Source: Ceriagrion tenellum (lineage: Eukaryota > Arthropoda > Insecta > Odonata > Coenagrionidae). Taken from it: a DNA stretch of 64,000 nt. Shown piece after piece: positions 11,068 to 23,323 of the stretch. The notes under the pieces are model-generated. The model searched no databases and was not told where the DNA came from. It saw only the letters and a program-made list of their open reading frames with translations. A program made the translations under genes and the position numbers. Location of the stretch: positions 155,511,645-155,575,644 of the forward strand of contig OY720635.1 of NCBI GenBank assembly GCA_963169105.1, read 5' to 3'. Each line of letters opens with the position of its first letter. Position 1 is the stretch's first letter.

Positions 11068-14000
11068 CCGATTCCTCATTGCTTTTCGCTGAGATACCTT
11101 CTCTCATTTCGAGTCCTTCGTCCCCTGTATTCCTATTCTCACTCTCTTTTTTTTAATTTGCGTTCCTTTTAATCACCCACCTCCGAAAATTCTACCTAGA
11201 ACTTAAAATAAATTTGTCATTATAATTCTTGTGAGATCTATGAAATCTGAAAAAACAGCTACGGGCACAAGTCAGAGCTCGCTCCGTCCTCTATCTGCCA
11301 AAAACCTAATCATCAAAAAGTATTCAATCTCATCCACCAGTTCCTCCTCTCCTCCTTAGGGCAATCCTTCGACCTTAGCTTTGAGCGTCAATTAGATCGC
11401 AGATCCCATAAGATGCCAAAACATTATCATCCGAACTTGTCTCCCCCACTTGTTCCTCCGCTCCAGCGATCTCCCTCCTTATTTGACCACTCCTACGTCC
11501 TCGGCGTTCTTAACGTCTTTCCAGACCCCTCTTTCCTACCACTATTTCAACTCTAAATCCGCCATTTTATTTATTAGTGTCCCTCTAAACCCACAAGGTC
11601 GATTCCCTTGAGGATTTCAACCACATATGGGAACCCAAAAACGCTCACTAACTAACACGGCTGCGCTGGTAGAATAACACCAAAATATAATCTATCCCTG
11701 TTACAAAGCAGTGTAGTCTCAAGTTAAGCAAACGGCAATGGTCCCTCATCTCTATCCGGTCAAAGCGAATCTATTGACGCAGAAATTTCAACAGATACTC
11801 CGTTTTATAGCGATCTGAAACTTTCCTGTTAGATTCGTTACAGATTTACTCTGGTCATTTGGCCGCTGGGCACACCAAACGGCCTATCAAAACAACTTTT
11901 AAAGAGCAAAAAAAAGCGCTTGTGGCAAGACGCAGGCAAACTTAGGTTGTTGTCGCTCATGCCGCGTGGGGACAGAATTGTCGTAAATGAAGCTCGAGTC
12001 CTCACTAGAACAGCTTCATCGGGGTGATATTAAAATTGGGAATTATAGAAATATTGATTATCTAATTCGATTTTAGGTTCCAATCCAGTAGATTATTAAA
12101 GTTTAAAAATCTGGAATCGATCGGACGATGCTTAGGGGTCATACATCGGCTTCATATTACGAAAAATAGCGATTTTCTCATTTTAAAAAAATACATGTTC
12201 GCCTAACTTTAGAGGGCCTGGCGGTCGAATGGGTGGGTTTTTTTCACACTATAGGTGATTCCACAGGGTTCCGGCAGTGGTGTGACATCGATTAAGTCTT
12301 CACCCCATAGGAGGGTAGAGCAATGGGAGGGGAAATAGCGAGTTTTTGGTCATCTTTTCGGCTTATGGGCAAGCTGTGCTCTAAGGCAGGAGAACGTAAT
12401 TATATATCAATTAAAAACAAGTGATAGGTATTTTCTTTTAATAATTCAGAATTGGTCTTTGACTATGACCGGACATACCAAATGTAACTCGAATCATTCG
12501 ACAGCATTTTTATTATGTCACACTATCTTCTCAGCTCCAACTGCTGGCAATTTTAGCCTTTTCTGTTAGTATTAGGTTAAGTTATTACCCTTGAGGAATC
12601 CGGTGATCATCCTCTTTCAGCAAAGTCATTAACTACTCTGATATTCTGAACTATTTTCAGTCCTCCCAATTAGTTTTCATTCTTCACTCACAGAATTGCA
12701 ATTACAATCCGCCCTCCTAAGAATCTTTCCAGAGGGAAAGAAAACAGAAGGATGTGTAATGGTAGAATTCAGGGAACATTGTATGGAGCTACTCTCCTTA
12801 CATCTCAAATTTTGTGTGCGCAAGTATAAATTCACAATACCATGAAAAATACAATTCATGTAAAATAATTTATAATATAAATGTCAATAGTCAATCAATA
12901 ATTTTTTGGTCCACGTCGTTTATAAAAAAGTGTTCTCGGCGCGCATGTCAACATACCAGATGGTCACACTGCTAATATTATCCTAAAAATTTAAATGTCT
13001 TCATGGCACAATTTCTTTTAGTTCAAGGATATGTTCAGCATATCATATGTATTCATGAACAACTGCATATAGGAATGGTACTGAAAACTTGAAATTCAAT
13101 ATTTCTGAGGAATTAAAACAGAGACTCATGACCTGAATAATTTCTAATGTCTGCGGATATGTGGACTTACGCTGATTTTAAGGAGAGGGCTCATAGATTG
13201 TTTTGGTAACTCGACATTTAGCTTCCCCAATGGACATAATGTGTGAAACACTGCCCACAACACTTTCTTGCCAAGGGCTGTATTACTGAACAATTTGGCT
13301 TAGGTATTATAACCATGCTCGAGTCGAGTATCAAAACGTCGGCCATCATGGACCCACTCTCCCGGACTGAAGCCCGAGAGAAATTTGAGAAATTGGAGAT
13401 TGGTTTGCTGAACTTCTGCTTATATCCTCTCCTTTCCTCGTTTACACCACGTTTCCAATCCTTTCAACCTTCTTTGTTCAGCTGTAGTAACCATCAAAGA
13501 TTATAGCCATACGATGACTTGACCTGTTCATATGAACTTAAACGAAAGCTGCTGTCCAGGCAGAATATGCCGAGCAACATAAAATCACGAGTCGATTCTG
13601 CCAACTCTGTTTCCAACCTATTATAGAGTATCATGCGCCATACAAATCTTTTGATGAAATGATTCCTCACTCATTAGCTTATGTTGCTGCTTTTAGTGGA
13701 CTTTTCATCTGGTTGAATCCCTTTTGGGCTCGCTCTACTCTCCTCCATACACGGTGTAACAAAAGATTCTGCCAAACTTTCAGGCCATATTCGTCAACGG
13801 TAGAAAAAGAAAACATGCTGCATGGATAAGGGTCCGAAATCACTTTATTCCCATGTTTGAACATGAAAGTGCCCTTGCTTGTCCATGCCCCTGAAAGTTA
13901 GTCAAACGTGTATTTTTAGATAAGATATCGATGTTATTTATAATTTGACTCCGATGCGCGATCCCTAAAAGTTGTCCTATCTAATTCAAATTTATTATCC

Positions 14001-14236
14001 TTTATTTATTTTTCACGGGATTGGAAACTAGAATTGAACAAGCTGGCCAACATTTCGACCAGTCCCAATTTTGAAATCACCATACTGCTTCACATAATCT
14101 CCAGCTGATCTAAGAAGCAGTCTATACGGCCAAGCATCCATCAACTTTAATAGAGAAGACGGTTACCGGCTGAGCAGTGTATGGAAAAGGTAATTCACCT
14201 CAAATGTGTGTATAACCAGTCGTATGTATAACCGTC
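11068..14236. other. No feature recognised
   Basis: Over 3 kb of AT-rich DNA with no coding, RNA or repeat structure that I can identify. The short frames at 12,677-12,859 and 13,243-13,506 look random. Confidence 0.4.
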
Positions 14237-14938
14237 AGAGGACAAGGGAGCGTGGGAGACCAAAGGAGATGGAAAGTAAGGGAAGAAAAATAAGTAAGGA
14301 GGGAAGGCGATGGAGCAGAAAAAGATAAGCAAGTGCGGTCATTAGCGACGGAAAGGAGGCAGGTAGTTGGTACAAGGAGCTAGGGAAAGGGGAAAGAATG
14401 GAAATTCCGCGGGCAGGTGGGTCGGCGGAGAGAGGATTATAAGGGTAAGAGATTGTGATCGAAGGAGGGAAGGACAGGGAGAAAGCTAGACGGGTTTTTC
14501 GAAAGGATTACCGACGGAAGGTAAATCATATGGAAAGTGGAACACGAGTGGAAAGGAAGCGCGCAGAATGTGGAGTTGACTGGAGAAGGCTAAGTAGGAG
14601 TGCGACTGTTTGCTTTTGAGCAGGGGATATGGAGGAGAGAGGTAAGTGTTCACAAAAAGTTGTTTATTTAAAAGTCGCCAAAGCTTGCATGTGAATCTTT
14701 CGCACAATTTCGCGCGAACTTAGCACACTCTTCGCGACTCTCGCGCGGAAACTTCCGCGGACTTTCCATTCTTTCCCCTTTCCCTACGTCCTTGTACCGG
14801 CTACCTGCCTCCTTTCCCTCCCTAATGACCGCGCTTGCTTTATCTTTTCCTATCCCCGCCCCCTTCCCTCCTTACTTATTTTTCTTCCCCTATTTCCCGT
14901 CTCCTTACTAGTAGGTCTCCCACGTTCCCTTGTCCTCT
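14237..14938. repeat. Long imperfect inverted repeat (about 180-bp arms)
   Basis: The left arm (14,237-14,412) reads on the reverse strand as the right arm (14,753-14,938). Shared landmarks in order are AGGACAAGGGA, CGTGGGAGAC, GAAGAAAAATAAGTAAGGAG, GCGGTCATTAG, AAAGGAGGCAGGTAG, AGGGAAAGGGGAAAGAATGG and TCCGCGG. The arms are almost pure purine on one strand. The 340-bp spacer has no gene. It could be a foldback/TIR element or two insertions of one repeat in opposite orientation. Confidence 0.85.
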
Positions 14939-15867
14939 CCTCTCCTTGTTTCCGATGTTCTTGGTTTTCCCGTCGTAACCTTCCCCCTCTCTCTCCCCCT
15001 ACCTTCTTTCCTTCCCTTCTTTCAACCATTGAAATACGATGCCTCCTTTTTCTCAAAGTCTAGTAACTGATGATGACTCTGAGTTGTGACGCGTCGTATT
15101 GTCATAAAAACTTGTGGAAATGTGCGATTGTTGTTTTCATTACATCCTTTAATATTTAAACAATCGTTGGCTGACGTTTTTACAGATCCGCTCTCTCCCA
15201 CAGACAGTGAAAACTTTCTTTAGCCTTGAATATGCCCCACTGGGACAGAGCGTGCGTTTCTCAGTTTCTCATCGCTTCGTGCAGTGTTTTATCGGCAATC
15301 ATCGATAACTCTTAAGATTTGTTTACTGTAGCCCTCCATCCTTCCCTATCTAACGCTAGTTCACTAACCTCCAGGGAGATATTCTTGCGTACTAATTATT
15401 AGGAGTATGCAGTTATTCCTTAGCCTACCTCTCGGTACTTATCCCTCTATTTCACCTTCAAATATATAATTCAGAAACCAATTACGTGTCAGGGTGTGTC
15501 CAATTCACTTGTTTGCTCTCCTTTGCATGTTGTTCCACATGGTCCTATTCTATTCTACTCTTCTGTAAACTTTTTTTCATTTCTCATTTCACCCGTTCAT
15601 TTGATCTTCTGAATCCTCCATCCAACACGATTCGTAAACTTCCAGTCTTCGCTCTGCTCTTATGGTACACGGGAAAAATGACATTTTAAAACTTTCGGTA
15701 CGACAATCTATCTCTCTAATCTTGTTAATCTGATCAAACCTAGCATAATACGCAGGGGTTCTTAATATATATCTAACGTCATCTGTGAATTGTGTGTCAT
15801 CTGTGAATTGAATCTGTGTGATCGGTTTCGATTTTACTTAAAAGGTTTAACCTAAATTTTAACCTGT

Positions 15868-15965
15868 GTTCTGACAGTAATTCCCATCCTAGTTCTTCTA
15901 TTAAACTCGTAAAACTTATACAATTATCATAACGGCCTTTAACAAATCTAGCGGATCTTCTTCCG
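15868..15965 (-). pseudogene. LINE family 1 fragment
   Basis: Nearly identical to the first 95 bases of the window (same order: TTCTGACAGTAATTCCCATC, then CTAGTTCTTCTATTAAACTC, then ACGGCCTTTAACAAA). On the minus strand it encodes the IEELGWELLSE region of the reverse transcriptase. A short orphan fragment. Confidence 0.85.
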
Positions 15966-15984
15966 TCCCACGATATGGTGCTTC

Positions 15985-16150
15985 CAGGTTTTCAGCTACA
16001 TTACTCCTCTTAGCATGATTTCCACATACAGCTGCTCTCTTCAAGATGGTAGCATTTTGGTCTCCGTCTCATTTATTTCCATATTATACTCTAGGAGAAC
16101 ATGGTCGATAGTGGTTAGCGATATTTGAAGTTCATCACGATTTCCAGCCA
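15985..16150 (-). pseudogene. LINE reverse-transcriptase fragment (family 4)
   Basis: On the minus strand it reads DELQISLTTIDHVLLEYNMEINETETKM followed by stops. DLQ...LEYNMEIN..KTK is the conserved stretch after the catalytic YADD block of many insect LINE reverse transcriptases. It abuts the family 1 fragment and is interrupted by at least two stops. Confidence 0.6.
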
Positions 16151-16169
16151 TGACTGTCTTGTCGCAGCG

Positions 16170-16460
16170 TCTTATGCGCCGTCAAAATACGAAGGATCGC
16201 TCTCCCGTCTGCTGCGCCTCCTCTTTCGCGAGAAGCGCGTCCTCCCCTTCGCTCCCACGACGAAACAATTCCCTCCCCTCCTTCCCCTCGCCATTCGAGA
16301 CGCGCCAGCCCGAAAAGGAGGAGGAGATATCGATTCCCACACGAGTGGTGCAGGAAGAAAGGGGGGGAGGAGGAGAATTCGATGAAGGAGGAGAAGAAGA
16401 ATAAGGAGGAGATGAGACGGGGGAGCCAGGGAACTCCTTGTCTCCCGCCATTGGCTCGGC
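16170..16460. other. CpG- and purine-rich block
   Basis: A GC-rich block with opposing low-complexity frames on both strands (up to 128 codons on the minus strand). A serine/proline-rich composition on one strand and an arginine/glycine/glutamate-rich one on the other is what a purine/pyrimidine-skewed sequence yields by chance. No recognised protein. Confidence 0.3.
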
Positions 16461-18150
16461 TCGCCAGAGTCATATTCGTCTTTTTAAGGAGGTTCCAGCT
16501 CGACTGTGTGAGACAAAACAAATACTCAACTCCAACTTTTTAAAAATTCCGTTTGAAAAGATACTGCTATCGAGAAAACCATGCGATAGCTATTGAAAAC
16601 CAAAATTAAGGGTTCAAACGTGCAGATTATTTCACAGACTTATTATTAATAATGGGTACTTTTGTTCTGAGCAGGGAATTAGGTGAGAGAGAGGGGAACT
16701 GAGTATTATACATATTTGTCCGTAGACGGGCTCCGAATCCTCCCTCCCCCCCATCCACCTCCTGCTGGCCTCTCCAGAAGATTCCGTTTTCTCCTGTTTT
16801 CTATATTGTCGTTTAGCACTACTTTGGGCGCTGGCTGTTTTGAACCGTCTCACATCCTGTTCGCGGAAAAGGACAGCTTCACTTCCGGTATTTTTCGTCT
16901 AAGATTTAACTTTAGCCTCCACTTCCTGGAAATCCTCGCCCAACCCTGGTCACTGGGACGCTGACCGAAAAACATCTCGCGTGCTCCTTCAGAGCACCCC
17001 GAAAGTGGAGTATAAAAGACAACCGCCAAGTAACGTAAGGGTCAATTTCCTGTCGTGCCGCGCACCAGGTTTCCCTCCTCCGAGTGAAACTAGGTATACG
17101 CGACAAGGTAGATTAGGATTCTTGCCCTTGACGTCGAGATGAACGGGAAATAAGAACACTCTAAGAAGGCAATAGATTAAAACGGGTGGATTTAATTAGC
17201 CCATGAATATATATTATGGATTCGGATGCTTGGCATTGTTGCCTAGGCTACGTGTTGCCTAAATTTCCACTTTTAGTTCACCCAGTCCTTGGCGCCACTT
17301 CAATTTGAGTCTTTTCTGTTGTTATTGTAAATAGACGTAGTTAATTGTTTCTAACGTGACACTGTGGTGAATATTCAATAATTTATGCTTAGAATATATC
17401 TTGCTATTGTTCCTATCGAAAATTTACTTTTCAAATGCTAGAGAGGTAATATCTCTCACAGGAAATCAGTAAGAGGTTAATAAAACGTTCATCGTGTGCC
17501 GACTGCGTTGTTTGCCAGAATTCGATTATAATTGGAATGCATTAACCATGTTTTGCCTAAATAAAGAATTCAGAATCCCTTTTTTGAACAGAACTTGCTT
17601 CGTACTAGGCTGCAAAACAAGGTATGCGTCTACGAGGATCCAAAATAGGAGACTTGGATTGAAAAATAAGAATCTGTTCATGGCGGTGGTAAATGCATTC
17701 CTTTTACCTACACTGCAATGATGGCCATTGGGAATACTCATGAAGTCACCTCGCATTATTATTAAATTTCCGTATAGCGATATTCACGAAGGGCTAAGAA
17801 GTTAATTGTGCATTTCTGTAATTAAATTTGGAGAGGTTAAATATATCTGTAGAACGGACGATATTAAAAAAGTGTATAATTACGTCCCGCGTGTAGTACT
17901 ACATTTTTTATCCACTACATTATGATTACTTGTAAGTAAAAACCAATTCATCCAAATAATAAGTTGGGAAATTTGAAATTCATGGCAAAACCGGTCAGGC
18001 GTGTTTATTTACAATCTTTCGACTATATTTATATTTGAACTTCCGTCTTTCATCACTAGGCGGCATCACTTTCCAAAAAGTTATTTGTTTACGGAATTCT
18101 AGACAACAGTTTTTGGCAACGTGATCCCAATCCATAATATATATTCATGA
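16461..18150. other. No feature recognised
   Basis: Mixed AT-rich sequence. A 75-codon plus frame at 17,494-17,721 ends with a VVNAFLLPTL phrase that faintly recalls LINE tails, but this is not enough to call. Confidence 0.35.
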
Positions 18151-18151
18151 T

Positions 18152-18640
18152 TGAGTCAAAGACACAATCGTAACGGGGTCAGGGGAGTGACGTGAGCGTC
18201 TTAGAGAGAGTGAGAGGTAGACTAGAGAATAATTAAATTCTTACCAAACAGAGGCTTGCAAGCGTAGGAGACGACCAGGGAGGAACTAAAGTCGAACTCG
18301 AACTGAACTCTCCTGCTTGCTTGCGCGCGTCCGTTTATATAGCCAACTTTTGGCTGAAGGCCTGTTGGGGAAGTTCCGTATACTTCAATAATAACTTCTA
18401 TGAGGCAAGCGGAAGGATTCCTTATGTACTTAAAAATTACTAAATCCGGGCGGGGGGGGATGACTTTACTCTATGGAGGGGGGAATGACGTTACTCTAGA
18501 GGTGACCCGTGCCTCTGAAAAAACAAAGGAGATGAAACTCTTCTGAAAAAAAACGGAGACAGAAAAACACATTCTCTCTCTTTCCAAGAACTTCCAATGT
18601 GCACCACTAGGAACTCAAACTCTCCATCCGGGTCACAACA
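18152..18640 (-). repeat. LTR-like block, minus orientation
   Basis: Read on the minus strand it begins TGTTGTGACCCGGATGGAGAG, a typical Gypsy-type LTR start, contains a TATATAAACG promoter-like box (about 18,335), then an AGTTCAGTTCGAGTTCG-like leader, and ends CGTTACGATTGTGTCTTTGA just before 18,152. Length and order fit one LTR of about 490 bp. No partner LTR or clear target duplication was seen. The gag remnant just downstream is in the opposite orientation, so the two need not belong together. Confidence 0.4.
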
Positions 18641-18904
18641 TTCCGGTCTATCACCTTTGTGCTGTGTCACGCTGTGCTCCGCCCTATCACCCATGTGTCT
18701 TCATTTTACTCATCTCGGCGCCTAGGCAATGATCCCCATACAAGTGTGACGTGATGACGTGTCGCGCACTCAACAATTAGCGGCAGCGGAGGCATGTCAT
18801 GAAATCCAAGGGATTCCAATTCCTGAGATACCGCGGGAGAACTAAAACGCTCCTCTCATGTGCCAATGAATCAAGAATAAGATACTTTTCCTTGTATAAA
18901 TATG

Positions 18905-19310
18905 CTAACTTATTTCTTTTGAAATGGCGGAACCAAACTCACATCCCGGTATGCTTCACGTTACGGGACTAGTACATGTGATACCCGAATACTCGAGAGA
19001 AAACGGAGCAAGAAAAGAGGACTTCATCGCTTCCTTCGAAGCCACCGCAGAATTAGGGCAATGGTCAGGACGTACCAAACTACTGATGTGATATTTGAAA
19101 ACCTAAGGTAGTGCAAAGCAGATTGTCCATTCATATGCTTCCGATTTGATGTAAAAGCAATCAAAAACTGTGTTAGTTGATAGATTTTCATGTCAGCCAA
19201 CCGCCTCCAATCATTTGAGGGATCTAATCAATTGTGTTCAAGGACTCACAGAGACTGTTAGGGAATTTGCGGACCGTTTGCAACAATTCAGGGGTGGGTG
19301 GTGATTAGAG
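18905..19310 (+). pseudogene. gag: Gypsy-type LTR-retrotransposon gag remnant
   Basis: The translation shows a recognisable capsid-domain series: DFIASFEATAELGQWSGR, then GSAKQIV, then RFSCQPTASNHLRDL, then NCVQGLTETVREFADRLQQF. This order and spacing are characteristic of Gypsy/Ty3 gag proteins in arthropods. At least three stop codons and missing bases make it non-functional. No zinc knuckle, protease or reverse transcriptase follows; by 19,730 the sequence is LINE. Confidence 0.75.
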
Positions 19311-19729
19311 GCTGCGGATCGTAGAGAAAGACTATGCTAGGTAGAGTCAACACATTTGGGCGGAGTGGGGACCTTCAGCCTACCGCAAGGATGCACGGCC
19401 TACATCAAAGGGAGCAAAATCCCGTCCTACTCACGCCACTATTCCCGAATCGACGGTCATAGCCCTGGAGTCTAAATACCGGCCGACGAGGATTTGTTTG
19501 CCATTCCGCCACTAAAAGCGCCCAACTTTTCATCAAGTATCGACCCCCACCAATTAAAGAAGGCAGTGAAGGTGGCCCGACGTTCCTTCGGCCCACAGGC
19601 GGGAGTGCCCAGCGAACAAATTCACACAATGCTTGCGGAAGGAAAGGAGCTATGGCGTGGATACACCAAGACAATCGCGGTTACACCATCCTCGGGGCAG
19701 CGGGACTTCTAATCACCGGATCATACCTC

Positions 19730-20110
19730 AGCATAGACATACGGAAGAGAATAGCCATAACTAAGGAAGCGTTTCGTAAAAGAGGGGAGCTGATGATGGG
19801 AACCTTAGATACCAAGAAGATACTGGTGATGAGCTCTATATGGAGTGAATCGTTGCATGGTACTAAAAGTGGACTCCAAGAAGGCAAAAAGTGAATGGGC
19901 TACAGGCGTTAGAAATGTTGGCGTGGAGAAGGATAGAGCAGGTGCGGTGGACAGAACGGAGGATGAATGAGGAAGTTAATGGGTTATTAGGAGTAGGAAG
20001 GATAGGTGATAGGAAGTAATAAGGGGCGATGGATTTCTAAAGACTATGATATAGGGAAGGATGCCGGGTAATCTGGGAAGGGAAGGAAAGAGAATACGGT
20101 TTATGCACAG
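19730..20110 (+). pseudogene. Decayed LINE reverse-transcriptase tail (family 4)
   Basis: This begins with SIDIRKRIAITKEAFRKR, matching the DIRRRIAQAKVAF segment at 46,500 in the same relative place, and then loses frame through many stops. Remnants of the WSE/LHG (normally WSVALYG) region and a tail follow. It directly abuts the 3' tail of another LINE at 20,128. The upstream segment at 19,400-19,720 has an open frame I do not recognise. Confidence 0.65.
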
Positions 20111-20127
20111 AATGAAGAAGGATATAC

Positions 20128-20400
20128 ATCTCCATCTACGTCATACCCTGCAAGCCACCCAAAGGGTGTGTGGCAGGGGTGCTTCCACACCAGGCATGTA
20201 TGAATTATACGGCTAATGTCACTATTCGCACTATTCATGACGACGATCACAGCTGTTATGGTCCCGAATGGTAGGCGGAAAAAATGCCATTTTATACCTA
20301 TCGGTTCTACAATCTAGCTCTCTAATTTTATTGGCGCGATCTAATCTGCCGTAGTACGAGGGGGTTAATAGTATGTTTTTCACGTCGTAAGAGAAATGTA
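20128..20400 (-). pseudogene. LINE family 1 C-terminus and 3' UTR (short)
   Basis: Minus-strand copy: the (CATCTA) tail and nested hairpin lie at 20,128-20,190, then the coding end with NILLTPSYYGRLDRANKIRE and DRYKMAFFPPTIRDHNSCD (reads down to about 20,235). Most of the 3' UTR found in the 8,362 copy is deleted between the hairpin and the stop codon, so this is an internally shortened copy. Confidence 0.85.
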
Positions 20401-21400
20401 TATAGCATAATGAGACGAAAAAGTAAATAATAGACGTAAATAGGGCCCTGAAAGTGTAGAAAATCGGAAGGAGTTTTTTTGACATCCAACAAAGCTTACA
20501 CTTCACAGGTAAAATACTTAAAAATGCAATTAAAATTTTTAGTTAATTTTTACAAACATCCTGATTAGGACATGTAGTAAATGATTTTGAAGATAGTGGC
20601 AGGAGGACATTGCGTATAGGTTTTTGGAACTAAGGTGGATCGAAAAATATTGGAATATGGAATGGAATAACTGGCTCATCCGACGGACGAATTATTAGAT
20701 TAGAAGCGATTTCCTCGAGTAAAGATCGGGATAGGGAAATGAACTAGTTAATAAGTAAGCTAAAAATTACAAATGTAAATTGAACGTTTGTTTTTGCGCT
20801 TAATTACTCAGTATTTAAAAAAATATAAAATAAAATAAAAAATTAATAGTACTTTTTAAAAAAGTAAAAAAAGTGACTAAAAATTCGTTAATCCTTTTAT
20901 TCGCCCAAAATAAATTGAATTTAAAATAACTGAAGCTACAAACATCAATCGCCATATCACAAGACAGCATAACGTCGGTGTGTTCATTTACATTTCTTAA
21001 GACAAATAATAGGTGTTCAAAGCCAGCTTACGGCTTAAACAAGATAAAAAGAGTATGTATTAAACAATTTACTCGAAAGGGCACAATTCAGTGCTAGTTT
21101 TGACTCACAGGATCACGTTGGCGGATCCTTAAGGGCTTTCCATCGCGACTGCGTGCGTACTATTTTTACCGCTATTTTCGTCCATTCTCGCACTGAATAC
21201 CATTTCAAGTTTTATCAGCGACAAAAAATAGTTTTGTAATTACCATTTTGGTGCTCACATCAGAGACAGGACAAGTTTTCATACAAGTAGACTGGATATG
21301 AATTAAATGACACATGACGCACAAGTAAATGACAAGTCATTCATTAGTGGAGTCCCGTTAAAGTGGTTCAAGAATGCCTCTTCATTCCAGAATAGCGGCG
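20400..21400. other. AT-rich DNA, no feature recognised
   Basis: Very A/T-rich (notably 20,815-20,890) with no coding or RNA signal that I can support. Confidence 0.4.
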
Positions 21401-21404
21401 ACAG

Positions 21405-21485
21405 TCATTGAGAGTCGGGGAGGGGGGATCGAACCCACGACCCCTGCCCTGAACGGTCGCCCGCTCCAGCCGCTCGATGCGCAGT
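21405..21485 (-). repeat. tRNA-like SINE head
   Basis: On the minus strand this has an A-box-like GGCTGGAGCGG followed about 35 nt later by a good B box (GGGTTCGATCC), the split promoter of RNA polymerase III. The acceptor arms do not pair, so it is not a functional tRNA. The best reading is a tRNA-derived SINE head. Confidence 0.4.
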
Positions 21486-21700
21486 GCCGAGCCGCTCTTC
21501 CCCTCCCACACCCCTCTTTCGTCGCCCCTTCCAACGCTCCGTCTCGTCCGAGGGTGCGTGCGTTTTCGCGTGTATGAACCGCACGCACTGCAGCAGCGGC
21601 GCGGCGGCAGAGAGGAAGAGAGAAAGAAAGAAAAAAAGAGAGAGACGGAGGGAGAGAGAGAGAGGCAGAGCTCTACGAGATCTGTTGCTCGCCTATGACA
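21486..21700. other. CpG-rich then GA-rich block
   Basis: GC- and CpG-rich sequence (21,486-21,605) runs into an interrupted (GA/GAA)n purine tract at 21,608-21,668. The 130-codon plus frame across it is low-complexity arginine/glutamate repeat and not convincing as a gene. Confidence 0.3.
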
Positions 21701-21904
21701 GAAATTATCGATCGTTCGGAATCGGCCTTGATCCTCACGGAATGCCTCCGCCGCTGCAAAACAAAATTAGCGCACACAATACGCAGATTAGTCGAGGAAA
21801 ATGTTATTCAAGGTGGTTTGAGCACGAGTTTTCCCTTGTTAGAAGAATAGAGACGGGAATCGCTATCACAGCGTAGATTAAATTTTGGGCTTAACCTCTT
21901 AACT

Positions 21905-22412
21905 AAAGTTCAGGAAAACGCTTCTCTGACGATGTAAAAGACATACTATTAACCCCCTCGTACTACGGCAGATTAGATCGGGCCAATAAAACTAGAGAGA
22001 TAGATTGTAGAACCGATAGGTATAAAATGTCATTTTTTCCGCCTACCATTCGGGACCATAACTGCCGTGATCGACGTCATGAATAGAGCGAATAGTGACG
22101 TTAGCTACACTGTAGATCTTTATATATTTCTACGTCCTTATTTATGCATGATGTAAATATTGATGTTCTTATTTATGCATGATATTTTGAATCTGTAGTA
22201 GTTGCCTTTGTATCCCTTGCATGTTGGAACGATTGACGATGGAATGTTTCTTGGTTAGTAGATTTTAATATGCGCGTTGCATGTGTGGTACGCTGGTTTC
22301 CATGTAATTTTGGTATTATACCATATCATTCATGCATACCTCGTATGGAAGCACCCCCTGCTACACACCCTTTGGGTGGCTTGCAGGGTATGACGTAGAT
22401 TTAGATGTAGTC
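21905..22412 (+). pseudogene. LINE family 1 C-terminus and 3' UTR
   Basis: Starts inside the KFQE...SDDVK segment of the reverse-transcriptase tail, passes through LLTPSYYGRLDRAN and the FFPPTIRDHN ending, then a 3' UTR with two copies of an ATTTATGCATGAT phrase. It terminates in the nested hairpin and a GTAGATTTAGATGTAG tail. It parallels the 8,362 copy along its length. Confidence 0.88.
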
Positions 22413-22682
22413 ATAAGCAGAGACGCGACGTTTATGATTTTTATTTTTCCATTTCACGACCTTTATTCTTAGTCTTTGATGACTTTTATTTTCCTGTTTC
22501 ATGACGCCTATTTTTTTTTAATTCAGTCATTTCATGACGCTTTAGCTAAAACAAGGACAATTTTTGGAAGGGGGTAGGAATTTTACTGTAAAATGTAAAC
22601 TAATATTATGATCCTTATAGTCACTAAAGGGCAAGTGGTTCAAAAGAAAGTATCCAATACTTAATAAACACAGAGGTATATT

Positions 22683-23042
22683 TACCGTATAAACTCGTGT
22701 AAGAGGCGCACCATTTTTCCCTGAAATCGCAGCCGAAAATGAGGGTGCGCCTCTTATACGAATTCCCACTCGTCATCGCTTACAGGAAAATATAATATGT
22801 AAAAGTTAAATACAGCTTAAAAGACCCATGCTCACAGCGACTATGACTTGTGCATAAGGAAAATGGTGGGGAAAACGGCATTTAAAAAAAGGTGTGACTG
22901 TCCGGAAGGGTTTGATAATGGCCGAAAGTTCGAAGTTAGGTCCGCAAAACCTAGCGATAGGAGGGAAAAAAGCCCCAAAATTTTTTCTTGAACTTCGACG
23001 CTTAAAAAGAGGGGTGTGCCTCTTACACGCGTTTATACGATA
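22683..23042. mobile_element. MITE with TA ends (Tc1/mariner- or pogo-like)
   Basis: A 360-bp element bounded by TA. Its ends are inverted repeats of about 28 bp: left CCGTATAAACTCGTGTAAGA continuing GGCGCACC; right, read reversed, TCGTATAAACGCGTGTAAGA continuing GGCACACC. A third inverted copy of the GGTGCGCCTCTTATACGA motif at 22,743-22,761 makes the left side a foldback. No transposase, so non-autonomous. TA-flanked ends of this form suggest the Tc1/mariner-pogo superfamily. Confidence 0.8.
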
Positions 23043-23323
23043 CTCGGATTCCCTACAAATCCTTCCCTTCATTCTCCTCGCTCGCTACACCCCCCGCTGC
23101 CCGGAGACCCATCAACGCCGAAAATCCCAATCCAGCTTAATTCTGTCCTTTTCTCCCCCACTCCTTCCCCTACCTTGACTCCTGCCCACAACACCACACT
23201 CCCGTCTCTTCTCCCTCGCTTCTCCTCTTAACCCTATGCACCTGGATTTCTGTATGTATACGGATGTAAATATAATCAATCTACCTGAAGATAGATCTAA
23301 GGCTGTCTGACCTGACCTGCAGC

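Noticed and set aside
18152..19310. One LTR retrotransposon joining the LTR-like block and the gag remnant
   Set aside because: The LTR features read on the minus strand and gag on the plus strand, so they are treated as separate pieces.
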